Virus record (IMG/VR): IMGVR_UViG_3300030107_004138
Span: 1 to 36,659 of that record
DNA from: a virus
Length of the DNA stretch: 36,659 nt
Direction: 5' to 3' (one strand)
Shown here: positions 1 to 7,926 of the stretch, piece after piece
Layout of the letters: each line of letters opens with the position of its first letter
Numbering within the stretch: position 1 is the stretch's first letter
Position numbers and translations under genes: made by a program
The notes under the pieces: generated by a model
Seen by the model: the letters and a program-made list of their open reading frames with translations, nothing else
Told to the model about the DNA's origin: nothing
The model's database searches: none

Positions 1-1156
1 TTGTAAATTCGTGTACTATTCCAGATTTTACATAATTATCAGCAGAGCCATAACCGAATCCAAGACCAATAGAGTCTCCAGTTGGGTCAAGGTCTGCATT
101 ACCACCTCTAATTAATAATTGTAAATCCTCATTTGATGAACCACCTGTACTGTAAATATCTACGATGTCTAATTTTTTTAGCGGTGAGGTTGTGCCTACT
201 CCAATTTTTTGGTCATCATCCATAACTAACGCTGTTACCTCTCCATTGCTTGCGTGTTTTGTCACAAAATGAAGTTCAGTAGCATACGCTCCACCAGCAC
301 CAGCTTTCGCCTGTATTCTTGCAAGAGCATTATCGTGTCTTCTATCAAATGTTATCTCAGAATCCCCTGCTGCTCCACTATCTTGGTGAATTAAAATTTT
401 ATTATTCACCATTAATTGAACATCAGTTGTATTACCAGCAGTTCCGATTTGCAAAGAACCATTTGAAAGAAGTTTCATTCTTTCTGTAGAACCGTGATTG
501 TAAAAAACAATTGTATCTGCCGCCCCAGATTCATCTCCTCCATTTGTTTGGATAGATAAAGCACCATCTGAATATCCTATTGCCGCATAATTAGAATCGT
601 CACTATCAGTAAGTTTTAATGTTGGATGTGCTCCAGATATATCTGCTAAATCACCATTAACTGTAAGTGTGCCTGGAAATACAGCGTCCATATCAGAATT
701 AAAAGTCACCCTATTCCCACTACTTAAATCACCAGCACCAGTATTTATGACAAAGTTATCTGAATCTGAATTATCAATTCCCATCATGTATCTTTTTGTA
801 CCAGTTAATAAGAATTGTGCAACTGCATCGCCAGTACCATCTTGTTCTATCAGTAATCCATTTGTTGTGTCAGTAGTAGTATTATCTACTTTTATATGCA
901 AAGGTGTAGTAGGCGTGACTCCTATCCCAACTTGTGTATTCGATGTATTTACAATAAAGACATCTCCACCATCTGAGTCTTTTCTGACTAAGAGTGCTTC
1001 TGTATTATTAACATCTATTATTGATGTGCCTTGTAAAACTTCATTTGTTGTTATTGCAGTACTACCAGTTACTGTTAAATCAGCATCTATTGTTAAATTA
1101 CCAGTTACAGTACCACCAGAAGCAATATGTTCGTCAGTTGTAGTTATAAAACCCAT
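1..1156 (-). CDS. Tail-fibre-like virion protein (partial, C-terminus off the left edge)
   Basis: The reverse strand reads open without a stop from an ATG at 1156 to the window edge, about 385 codons, so the C-terminus is missing. The protein is rich in Gly, Thr, Asp and Asn. It contains short beta-repeat motifs such as VGIGVTPTTPLHIKVD (about residue 80) and IGVGTTSPLKKLDI (about residue 330), plus IRGGNADLDPTGDS. Repeats of the form 'VGIGTTSP..L.I' are typical of phage tail fibres and spikes that precede an intramolecular chaperone domain. Whether such a domain follows cannot be seen. It is the last visible gene of the leftward morphogenesis operon and lies 10 bases after the upstream gene's stop. 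A tail-fibre or receptor-binding role is inferred from composition and position. Confidence 0.6.
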   Translation of the reverse strand, partial: MGFITTTDEHIASGGTVTGNLTIDADLTVTGSTAITTNEVLQGTSIIDVNNTEALLVRKDSDGGDVFIVNTSNTQVGIGVTPTTPLHIKVDNTTTDTTNGLLIEQDGTGDAVAQFLLTGTKRYMMGIDNSDSDNFVINTGAGDLSSGNRVTFNSDMDAVFPGTLTVNGDLADISGAHPTLKLTDSDDSNYAAIGYSDGALSIQTNGGDESGAADTIVFYNHGSTERMKLLSNGSLQIGTAGNTTDVQLMVNNKILIHQDSGAAGDSEITFDRRHDNALARIQAKAGAGGAYATELHFVTKHASNGEVTALVMDDDQKIGVGTTSPLKKLDIVDIYSTGGSSNEDLQLLIRGGNADLDPTGDSIGLGFGYGSADNYVKSGIVHEFT

Positions 1157-1165
1157 TATGTTCTC

Positions 1166-1501
1166 CTATGCCAAAATGGTTCTAATATTTGCATCTGAAC
1201 CACCTTTTCTTTCAAGAATTAAATATACTTCATCTCCTAATCCATTAGGCACTAATAGTGAGTAAATAGTATCTCCACCTTTTAAATAAAGATCTTTGTT
1301 AGTATCTATATCTGAATCTGTACCAGTTGTATTAAATGTAAAATAAAAATCATTGTCTGACTGTAAATGAACTTTGTGATAACCTGTAACATTAACTGCA
1401 ATTCCATCACTATCTGCTACTGTTACTGATTGTACTTGCCAGTCTGCAGCTGTATCTACATTTAAGGATTCGTGAGCTCGATGTCTCTGAAGGTTTGCCA
1501 T
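1166..1501 (-). CDS. Small virion-associated protein, unknown function
   Basis: This gene encodes 111 aa, starting at ATG 1501 behind a strong Shine-Dalgarno site (AAAGGAG, about 6 bases upstream). The sequence looks like a compact all-beta domain: alternating hydrophobic strands (WQVQSVTVADSDGIAVNVTG, HKVHLQSDNDFYFTFNT) and an aromatic, acidic centre. There is no signal peptide, membrane segment or catalytic motif. It sits between the neck-type protein and the fibre-like protein in the late operon, so an accessory virion role such as a fibre adaptor or decoration is plausible. I do not recognise the family. Confidence 0.55.
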   Translation of the reverse strand: MANLQRHRAHESLNVDTAADWQVQSVTVADSDGIAVNVTGYHKVHLQSDNDFYFTFNTTGTDSDIDTNKDLYLKGGDTIYSLLVPNGLGDEVYLILERKGGSDANIRTILA

Positions 1502-1580
1502 TTTATCTCCTTTATTTGTTTAGTTCAGCTTGCGAGGCGAGATGCTCCTTATCTGAATCTAGTATTAATTTACAATTATT

Positions 1581-2276
1581 TTATCGTATCATGCCAAAAC
1601 TTTGTACTCTAAACGGGCCTCTTTGTTTACCAGCATGAAATTTTTCTGTTATTGCTCTAAATTCTTTCATAAAATATTCTTTTAATTCTATTTCACCAGC
1701 ATCTTCTGCATATTTAGCTTTTACATAATAAACTAATGCAGTACATAGATAGTCAGGTAAATCAACAGTGTCATCCTCATCATTAAGAACATCTACATTA
1801 TAATACACATCTATAGTTTCTTCAAATGACTTTTGAACAGTTGCACTGCCACTATACTTAGTATAAAGAGTTATATATCCTGCTCCAGCTGCTTTAACTT
1901 TATGTAAGCCATTGAACTTCCCAGCTTTCCTTAATACTATATAACTTCCATCACTTAGACTTTCAGGGGAAGCAGAATAGTCATTGTCGCCCTGGTCTAT
2001 AATTTTTAATAATCCACCAAGAGAAACATAGGTATCTATTTCGGTATTTACATCTTCTGTTTCATTGATAAAATAATCAGGACTATGTACATATTGTATT
2101 TCTAATCCATCTGCTATACTTTCTTTAGGACTTTTCCATAATAAGCGTCCTGCAACTGCAAGATCATTTAATCCAGGTTGTGATAATGTTTGACCACTTG
2201 AAAAAACAAGGTCTTTTTGAACTAAGGAAAGTTTATTTCCTTTTAGATAATATGCATATTCTTTACTAGACGCCAT
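1581..2276 (-). CDS. Neck / head-tail connector-like protein, C-terminal part
   Basis: The likely start is the ATG at 2276 (protein starts MASSKEYAYY, 231 aa), because AAGGAAGG lies six bases upstream. The alternative ATG at 2282 touches that SD. The sequence has an N-terminal YAYYLKGNKLSLVQ segment and LLWKSPKESIADGLEIQYVHSPDY. It ends in a helical region, DYLCTALVYYVKAKYAEDAGEIELKEYFMKEFRAI. Phage connector (gp4/gp11-type) proteins commonly end with helices of the 'ALVYYVKAKLAE..G....EYF.KEF' type. It overlaps the preceding 93-aa gene by 11 bases in the +1 frame, and the two may together form one connector polypeptide. A neck role is inferred; no experiment or alignment supports it here. 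Confidence 0.5.
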   Translation of the reverse strand: MASSKEYAYYLKGNKLSLVQKDLVFSSGQTLSQPGLNDLAVAGRLLWKSPKESIADGLEIQYVHSPDYFINETEDVNTEIDTYVSLGGLLKIIDQGDNDYSASPESLSDGSYIVLRKAGKFNGLHKVKAAGAGYITLYTKYSGSATVQKSFEETIDVYYNVDVLNDEDDTVDLPDYLCTALVYYVKAKYAEDAGEIELKEYFMKEFRAITEKFHAGKQRGPFRVQSFGMIR

Positions 2277-2547
2277 CTGCATCCTTCCTTAATGGTTCAC
2301 CAATCATCCTGGGAATAGACCTGTATTCATCATCTACGTTAAGATGATTTTTACATCGAATATCTAATACCTTTAACATATCTGTTGGAAACTCATAAAA
2401 CCTTTGATCCTTAGTAATATCTATTCTTTCAGTATTAATATGAGTTTCAGATATCATATTGATTTCTCTAAGACCATCTTTGATATATGCAAGAGTTCTC
2501 CCAGTTTCAGAAGAACCCACTCTTTCCATTATTTCAAGTACTGTCAT
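2266..2547 (-). CDS. Connector-like protein, N-terminal part
   Basis: This gene encodes 93 aa (MTVLEIMERVGSS...). The start at 2547 shares its A with the TAA stop of the upstream gene (TAATG), which points to translational coupling. It carries an N-terminal helix (TLAYIKDGLREINMISET), then beta-type segments ERIDITKDQRFYEFPTDMLKVLDIRCK and YRSIPRMIGEPLR. The pattern 'I.I..d..FYeLP.dm.kvl.v..k...yr.Ip' is frequent near the N-terminus of phage head-tail connector or neck proteins. It looks short for a complete connector and runs into the 231-aa gene in the +1 frame. It is therefore either half of a split gene or an independently translated small subunit. Confidence 0.5.
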   Translation of the reverse strand: MTVLEIMERVGSSETGRTLAYIKDGLREINMISETHINTERIDITKDQRFYEFPTDMLKVLDIRCKNHLNVDDEYRSIPRMIGEPLRKDADGV

Positions 2548-3008
2548 TATGATTGATCTCCACATAAAAGATGTATGTTACATCTAGTTGTATTACCACT
2601 GGACTTTACTTTAATATTTCCTCCATCAAGACCATTTAAAGGCATAATAAAAAAATCATTTACACCAATTAATTTTACAAGTTCAGTATCCCCACTTTCA
2701 AAAGTAAAAATAGCATCTGGAGTACCTGTACTACGTTCAATATCTATAATTGCCATCAAAAAATCAGAAACAACCTGTGCATTAAATATAGTACTATGTT
2801 CGATACTTACAAGACTAGTAGTAGTGGAATATGATTCTTTAAATTTTACATCGGTACTTGTAGTACTCATTGTTTTTCTAATCGTACTTCCAAAAGTTCT
2901 GTCTATTCTACTTGCAAGTATTTCAGCAACATCACTCCCATCTGCAGCTGTTATAGCTTCAATAGGAGTGACCATGCCAGAATATTCAATGTCAAAGTTT
3001 GTAGCCAT
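2547..3008 (-). CDS. Virion-module protein, unknown function (153 aa)
   Basis: This gene encodes 153 aa, starting at ATG 3008 through a TAATG overlap with the preceding gene's stop. It is Ser/Thr/Ile-rich and mostly beta-patterned (VSIEHSTIFNAQVVSDFLMAIIDIE, FTFESGDTELVKLIGVNDFFIMPL, GNIKVKSSGNTTRCNIHLLCG). No membrane segment or enzymatic motif is visible. Coupling to its neighbours in the late operon, and its size, suit a small structural or head-completion protein. I do not recognise the family, so the role is inference from position. Confidence 0.5.
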   Translation of the reverse strand: MATNFDIEYSGMVTPIEAITAADGSDVAEILASRIDRTFGSTIRKTMSTTSTDVKFKESYSTTTSLVSIEHSTIFNAQVVSDFLMAIIDIERSTGTPDAIFTFESGDTELVKLIGVNDFFIMPLNGLDGGNIKVKSSGNTTRCNIHLLCGDQS

Positions 3009-3481
3009 TAATCTACCATTGCTTTAACTTCTACATATACAGCTTCACTAGCTGATGTGATCATGTCAAAATCATCTAAATTGTCTATATTTGATCCAAA
3101 TGGAGCCGTTAAAACTATAGATTGATCTGGGTATAACGATATAAATCCATTTGCAGCTGCACCGCCAACTCCTATCATTACTTTTGTTGTTGCTGTACTT
3201 GCAGTTGTTTTAGCAGCATCTTGATACCCGCTATGTTTAATCCATAATAATAATGGACTTGCTAAGCTTTCCATAGCAGTTTCACCACTTGCTGCTGCCA
3301 CACTACTTTCATCAGTCCATGTTTGAGCGTCATCAGAATCTAGTTCAAAATCACTTGAGCTTCCTAATCCAGTTGCCAATGATTCATTAGTAGCTACATC
3401 TGAAAGAGGAGCATCATTTGAAGCTGCATGTCTATGATAAACTGTTGCACTCGTTCCAACTTTTAATCTTGTTGATGCCAT
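3008..3481 (-). CDS. Virion-module protein, unknown function (157 aa)
   Basis: This gene encodes 157 aa with a start at 3481 preceded by AAAGGAA. It is rich in Ala, Ser, Thr and Asp. It begins MASTRLKVGTSATVYHRHAASNDA and has a long low-complexity acidic stretch (ELDSDDAQTWTDESSVAAA). The beta-patterned C-terminal half includes TTKVMIGVGGAAANGFISLYPDQSIVL. Composition and position, directly after the 1283-aa structural protein and coupled to the next gene by TAATG, suit a decoration, tail-completion or fibre-associated protein. There is no recognised domain. Confidence 0.5.
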   Translation of the reverse strand: MASTRLKVGTSATVYHRHAASNDAPLSDVATNESLATGLGSSSDFELDSDDAQTWTDESSVAAASGETAMESLASPLLLWIKHSGYQDAAKTTASTATTKVMIGVGGAAANGFISLYPDQSIVLTAPFGSNIDNLDDFDMITSASEAVYVEVKAMVD

Positions 3482-3492
3482 GTTTTATTCCT

Positions 3493-6400
3493 TTATTTTT
3501 GTGCAGCCTGTGCTGCCATTTGCATTCCAATCATTTGCGAGTTGTTCTGAACATACGTTTGTACTTCAGCAACAGCCCATTGATAATATTTATTAGCTTC
3601 AGCTTCATAAAGCTGAGCCTTCTGTGAATTTAAAGTAGTTTTTTGAGTTTCTGAAACAACTTCTGCTTGATATTTTTGTAAATCTGCAGTATAAAGAGCT
3701 ACTTTGTTCTGATATTCTTGAAATTCTTTTGTTAATGTATTAGTATAATCTTGAACTTCTTTATTTACATCAGCTTGGTAAGCTTGTAATTGATTTGCAT
3801 ATTTTTGCAATTTAGAAGAATACTCTTGAGCGTCTTTAGTTTGTTGATTAGTAGCTTCTTGTATTTTTTCTTGTAACTCATTTTGAAAAACTGTTTGTTC
3901 TTTATTAAACTCATTTAATTCATTTTGAATATCAGCTTGAAATGTTTGTATTTTACTTTGATAATCAGTTTGATATTTTAAGAAATTTTGATTCCATTCT
4001 TCTGCTGTCCATTTCTGTACTGCACTAGCTACTTGCATTTGATATGATTGTAATTCAGCAGAATACTTTTGAATTTTAACATTATTATCTGCAATTATAT
4101 CTTCCATTTGCTTAGTCGCATTTTCTATAGCCAATGCTTGATCTTGTGCTTTATTAAACTTTTCTATATCTGTTGCAAGTGAAGCTTCTTGCTGAGCGTC
4201 CTGAGCATCTAATTGAGCCTGTGTTATTACTTTTTGCAAATCCGATTGATGCTTGGCTAATTCTGCTTGGATATTTGCTTGATAAATAGCATTCTCTTTA
4301 TTGAACTCGTTCAACTCGTTTTGAATATCTAATTGATATTGTTGAAGAGTATCTGATTCTGTTTTAGACCAAGCTTCCATAACTATTGCTATTTCAGCTT
4401 GATATCTTGCCACTTTTTGGGAATACTCTTGAACTTGAGATTGAACTTCTGCTTGATAAGAAGTTAGTTCAGAATTGTATTTTTGAATTTTATTATTATT
4501 ATCTGCTATAACATCTTCTATTTGTTTTGCAGCATTTGCAAGTCCTAGAGCCTGATCTTGAGCTTTATTAAATTTTGCAATATCTACAGCTAAAGCAGCT
4601 TCCTGTTGTGCATCTTGTGCGTCTAGCTGTGCTTGAGTTAGTACTTTCTGTAAATCTGACTGATGTTTTGCTAATTCAGCTTGTACATTAGCCTGATACC
4701 TCACATTTTCTTTATTAAATTCATTCAATTCATTCTGCAAATCTGCTTGTATAGTAGCTATTTGTTTTTGGATATCAGAATCAAAAGCTTTTATTTCATT
4801 ACCGTACTTACCTAATTTATTTTGATTGTCCTGTATAGTACTTTGCATTGATTGACTAGCAGCTTCAAGATTTGCATTATAGGATTGTATATCTTTTTGA
4901 ATTTGATTTGAATATACTTGAGCTTCAGCTTGGTATTTTGCTATTGCTACATTATTATTTTCAATTGCGTCTCTAGCTTGTTCTTTGTTATTTGTTAAAG
5001 CAATTTTATTTGCTTCTGTAGCGTCTGTTAAAGCTTTTTGCAAATCTGTTTGCATAATAGCTTCTTGTCTTTGATAGTCAATTTGATTAGCAGTTAGATT
5101 AGCTTGGTATTTTTTAATTCTATCATTTTGAGTTTCTACCCATGCAGTATAAGCAGTACCAACCTCTAATTGATATCTAGCCATTTTATTACTATACTGT
5201 GAAATTTCTTTTTGGATATCTGCTTGGTATCTTGATAAGTCAGCTTCGTATTTTTGAAGAGTTAATCTATAATCCTGCATTAACGCTTCTAATGTTTTTG
5301 CAGCATTTTGAATATTTACATTAGTAGATAATTGCATTTTTTGTATTGCAGCTTGAGTAGATTGAACCATCTTTGTAGTAGCTGCCTGAGTAGAATTATT
5401 CATTTTAGAAACAGAAGCTTGAGTATCATTTGCAGCATTCGCTACTGAAGCTTGAATCAAAGTTTGCATAGCAGCATTTTTAGAAGAAACATCATTTGAT
5501 GCGTTAGCTATAGAAGCTTGTACTTGAAGTTTTGCATTTTCTATATCAGCTTGCATATCAGCACTATTACTTTGAATTTCGGCTTGAAAAGCGTCTATAT
5601 ATGCTCTTATTTTCTGTATTTGAGCATTCGCTAATTCTACATCTTCTTCATCTTCTATCAAATGCCCTAAGGTTGACCACCACTGATCTACTTCACCTTG
5701 ATCTCCAAGCACATCTATTGTATCTTCATCATCAAGTTGAGAAATATCCGTTAATTCGTTACCATCTCCATTTACAGTCGGTTTAGTATAAGAAGCTGAT
5801 TTTACAGCAGCTGCATCAGTAGGTGCTTCTGCTATAGATGTTCCAGATGCATCAGTAGGACTTGTTGTAATCCCATCTACTGCACCAGCTATAGAATCTT
5901 GAGCTGCTGAAACTGCGTCACCAACAGTAGTGCCTATATAACTTATTGCTGGATCTATAGGAAGTGCTGGAGGAACAGCAGTTATAGTAAAATCACCTGG
6001 ATCATTGTCTCCAAATGGATTACCATCTTCACTTGTATTAAAAAAATCTTCAAATGATGTGAAATCATCTAATGTTGGTGCAGTAAAAACTGGATGAGAA
6101 AAAGAACTCACAGACGTTTGATTAGCATCGCTATAATTTACGGTTGTTAATGAAACTGTCGAAGGCTCTACAGCCAAGCTATTTAATCCTGGGTCAGTAA
6201 ATGATACAGTTGATAAAGAAGGAACTGAAGGAGCTACGGCAGCAATAGCTGTACTGGGTTTAGTATATGTTGGTACATCTCCAGATATATCAGCTTTATT
6301 TACACTTGAAACAGTAATAGGAATTATAGTTCCAACTCCAGATACATCATCATTAGTAACATCTGCATATGAAACAGTTGTTAACGATGGAACAGATGGT

Positions 6401-7344
6401 GGAATAACTACTACTGAAAATATCCCAGGGTCGCTATCTCCAAATGAATTTGTCGAACCATCAAAAAATGTGTCAAATGAAACCCTTGTTGTAATTGTTG
6501 GCTTAGTATAAGTAGGTGTATTTCCGCTAATATCTGCTTTATTAACAGAAGCAACAGTTATCGCACCAATAGAAGAAGCACTAGCATCTGCATTAATTGC
6601 ATCTGTATAATTAACAGTTGATATACTTGGTACAATAGGAGAAACTGGAAGATCCAATGAACCAACAGAACCAAGAGTCGGTACAGATATATTGGGTTTA
6701 GTATATGCAGGTGCACTAGCACTTATTGAAATTGCCCCTGTGTCAAAAGACGGATCACTTGGAGCAGTAGGAACAACAGCATTTATGGATAAATCGCTAC
6801 CAAAATCAGGAGATGCTGGTGCTATTGGAACACTCACATCACTCCAGTCTGGCATTGTGTCACTTGATAATTTTGTAAATTCTTTAGCACAGGCATGAAA
6901 AATAACAGCATTTCTTAAATCAGAATCATCATCTAGCTGAGAAAAGTCAATATATTCTACATGAGCTGTTACGCTATCTGTAGGAGCTGGTTTAACTTGT
7001 ACTTTATTATTAGCATCTTTCCAATATTTAGGATATTTTGACGTAGCAAGTTTTAAACTTCCTGAATCACCTATAAAAGCCCTATCTTCTATCGGAACTT
7101 CATATGCAACATAATCACCTCTTCTTACAGATATAATATTGTCTGTTCCTACTGGAAGTGTTATTGCTGTAGGGCTTGCATCGCCACCATGCGTACCTGC
7201 TGTTGTTTCAGTTGAAGCCCATTTTAATAAATTCTTTGGAACGCTTGATACAATAAATTTTTGTGCAGAAACAATAAACTGGTCGTCAGCGTCCGAAACT
7301 CCAGTTATGTTTTCTATATCTAATTCTATACTTGTTGTTGCCAT
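3493..7344 (-). CDS. Giant repetitive structural protein: connector-like N-terminus, Pro/Thr repeats and long coiled coil
   Basis: This gene encodes 1283 aa in three visible regions. Residues 1-160 resemble the N-terminal domain of neck/connector-type proteins (PVGTDNIISVRRGDYVAYEV, then YPKYWKDANNKVQVKPAPTD, then a helix ending HACAKEFTKL). Residues about 170-560 are Pro/Ser/Thr-rich with internal repeats: VNKADISG..PTYTKP twice, and F(G/F)D.DPG.F twice. Residues about 590-1283 are a Gln/Asn/Ala-rich helical coiled coil full of 'YQAE/QADIQ' units. It includes a block of about 135 aa repeated at residues 869 and 1007 and partly at 1139. No start SD is obvious; a G/C hairpin lies just upstream. 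It could be a long fibre, a tape-measure-like or an internal core protein; a connector-anchored fibre fits best. The role is inference. Confidence 0.6.
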   Translation of the reverse strand: MATTSIELDIENITGVSDADDQFIVSAQKFIVSSVPKNLLKWASTETTAGTHGGDASPTAITLPVGTDNIISVRRGDYVAYEVPIEDRAFIGDSGSLKLATSKYPKYWKDANNKVQVKPAPTDSVTAHVEYIDFSQLDDDSDLRNAVIFHACAKEFTKLSSDTMPDWSDVSVPIAPASPDFGSDLSINAVVPTAPSDPSFDTGAISISASAPAYTKPNISVPTLGSVGSLDLPVSPIVPSISTVNYTDAINADASASSIGAITVASVNKADISGNTPTYTKPTITTRVSFDTFFDGSTNSFGDSDPGIFSVVVIPPSVPSLTTVSYADVTNDDVSGVGTIIPITVSSVNKADISGDVPTYTKPSTAIAAVAPSVPSLSTVSFTDPGLNSLAVEPSTVSLTTVNYSDANQTSVSSFSHPVFTAPTLDDFTSFEDFFNTSEDGNPFGDNDPGDFTITAVPPALPIDPAISYIGTTVGDAVSAAQDSIAGAVDGITTSPTDASGTSIAEAPTDAAAVKSASYTKPTVNGDGNELTDISQLDDEDTIDVLGDQGEVDQWWSTLGHLIEDEEDVELANAQIQKIRAYIDAFQAEIQSNSADMQADIENAKLQVQASIANASNDVSSKNAAMQTLIQASVANAANDTQASVSKMNNSTQAATTKMVQSTQAAIQKMQLSTNVNIQNAAKTLEALMQDYRLTLQKYEADLSRYQADIQKEISQYSNKMARYQLEVGTAYTAWVETQNDRIKKYQANLTANQIDYQRQEAIMQTDLQKALTDATEANKIALTNNKEQARDAIENNNVAIAKYQAEAQVYSNQIQKDIQSYNANLEAASQSMQSTIQDNQNKLGKYGNEIKAFDSDIQKQIATIQADLQNELNEFNKENVRYQANVQAELAKHQSDLQKVLTQAQLDAQDAQQEAALAVDIAKFNKAQDQALGLANAAKQIEDVIADNNNKIQKYNSELTSYQAEVQSQVQEYSQKVARYQAEIAIVMEAWSKTESDTLQQYQLDIQNELNEFNKENAIYQANIQAELAKHQSDLQKVITQAQLDAQDAQQEASLATDIEKFNKAQDQALAIENATKQMEDIIADNNVKIQKYSAELQSYQMQVASAVQKWTAEEWNQNFLKYQTDYQSKIQTFQADIQNELNEFNKEQTVFQNELQEKIQEATNQQTKDAQEYSSKLQKYANQLQAYQADVNKEVQDYTNTLTKEFQEYQNKVALYTADLQKYQAEVVSETQKTTLNSQKAQLYEAEANKYYQWAVAEVQTYVQNNSQMIGMQMAAQAAQK
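3790..4740 (-). repeat. Tandem repeats of about 130-138 codons in the giant coiled-coil gene
   Basis: In the protein read from the minus strand, the segment beginning QNELNEFNKEN starts at residue 869 (about position 4740) and again at residue 1007 (about 4326). A shortened copy starts at residue 1139 (about 3930). Copies one and two share AELAKHQSDLQKV, TQAQLDAQDAQQEA and FNKAQDQAL almost word for word. Their DNA differs mostly at synonymous positions (for example AATTCATTTAATTCATT against AACTCGTTCAACTCGTT). This suggests old duplication kept by protein-level selection rather than a recent copy. The period (138 then 132 residues) suits a modular length-setting coiled coil. Confidence 0.8.
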
Positions 7345-7357
7345 ATTTTTTATAGAA

Positions 7358-7377
7358 GGGGGGAAATGAATCCCCCC
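7358..7377 (-). promoter_or_regulatory. G/C-run hairpin in front of the 1283-aa gene
   Basis: GGGGGGA (7358-7364) and TCCCCCC (7371-7377) form a perfect 7-bp stem with a 6-base loop. It sits between the stop of the decoration-like gene (7400) and the start of the giant gene (7344). On the transcribed minus strand the hairpin ends about 13 bases before the ATG, and no other SD is visible there. No U-run follows, so a classical terminator is unlikely. An RNA-processing or translation-control element is possible. Confidence 0.5.
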
Positions 7378-7399
7378 TCCATTTGTTTAGTTAGCTTGA

Positions 7400-7915
7400 T
7401 TAAACAAGTTCGACACTAACAGCATCTATTCTTACTTCATTATCAGCGTGAGCCACACTCCAATCAACATTAAGAGCTACAGCTAAAGTACCTGTAGTAT
7501 CTTTAGATGTTAGACTTGTAGCAGCTGTAACAGAAGTGCCACCATTGGCATCTGTTCTTACTTCAGAAATAGCTGTCATCGCACCAGAACTACCCGTTGC
7601 AGTTACATGAACATCAGCCCAAGCGTAGACAATATCATCATCAGCTACGTCTAGTGCTGCTCCTGACGCAATAGCAGTACCACCAAAATTAAGAACTGGT
7701 GTTAGTGTATCTGTACTATTGGTATCAATAACTGTACAAAATACCTTGATCCTTACAATATCTCCTACTTCCAACTTATTAGCTGGAATCATATAAGAGA
7801 AAAGATCTGCAGCATCTGTAGAGTTTTCATGTTCACGACCTGTACCTGCTTCAGAGAATAACTTCTCGCCAACTCTATTGTCGAACGAATTTTGTCCGTA
7901 CATCGGATTAGCCAT
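7400..7915 (-). CDS. Head decoration-like / minor virion protein
   Basis: This gene encodes 171 aa with the start at 7915 after GGGGG. It begins MANPMYGQNSFDNRVGEKLF. The rest is a beta-rich Thr/Ala/Asp domain (IVRIKVFCTVIDTNSTDTL, VYAWADVHVTATGSSG, TLAVALNVDWSVAHADNEVRIDAVSVELV) with the look of a jelly-roll or immunoglobulin-like fold. It lies 12 bases downstream of the major capsid gene, where capsid decoration or stabilisation proteins commonly sit. There is no enzymatic motif. The decoration role comes from position and beta-rich composition only. Confidence 0.5.
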   Translation of the reverse strand: MANPMYGQNSFDNRVGEKLFSEAGTGREHENSTDAADLFSYMIPANKLEVGDIVRIKVFCTVIDTNSTDTLTPVLNFGGTAIASGAALDVADDDIVYAWADVHVTATGSSGAMTAISEVRTDANGGTSVTAATSLTSKDTTGTLAVALNVDWSVAHADNEVRIDAVSVELV

Positions 7916-7926
7916 ATTCTACCCCC

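Noticed and set aside
669-1265. A 198-codon plus-strand frame
   Set aside because: It is a shadow of the minus-strand fibre-like gene, which is open across the whole segment and has the better start and protein composition.
3790-4740. Possible CRISPR-like or tandem DNA repeat array
   Set aside because: The periodicity is 132-138 codons at protein level with synonymous divergence, with no short repeats or spacers.
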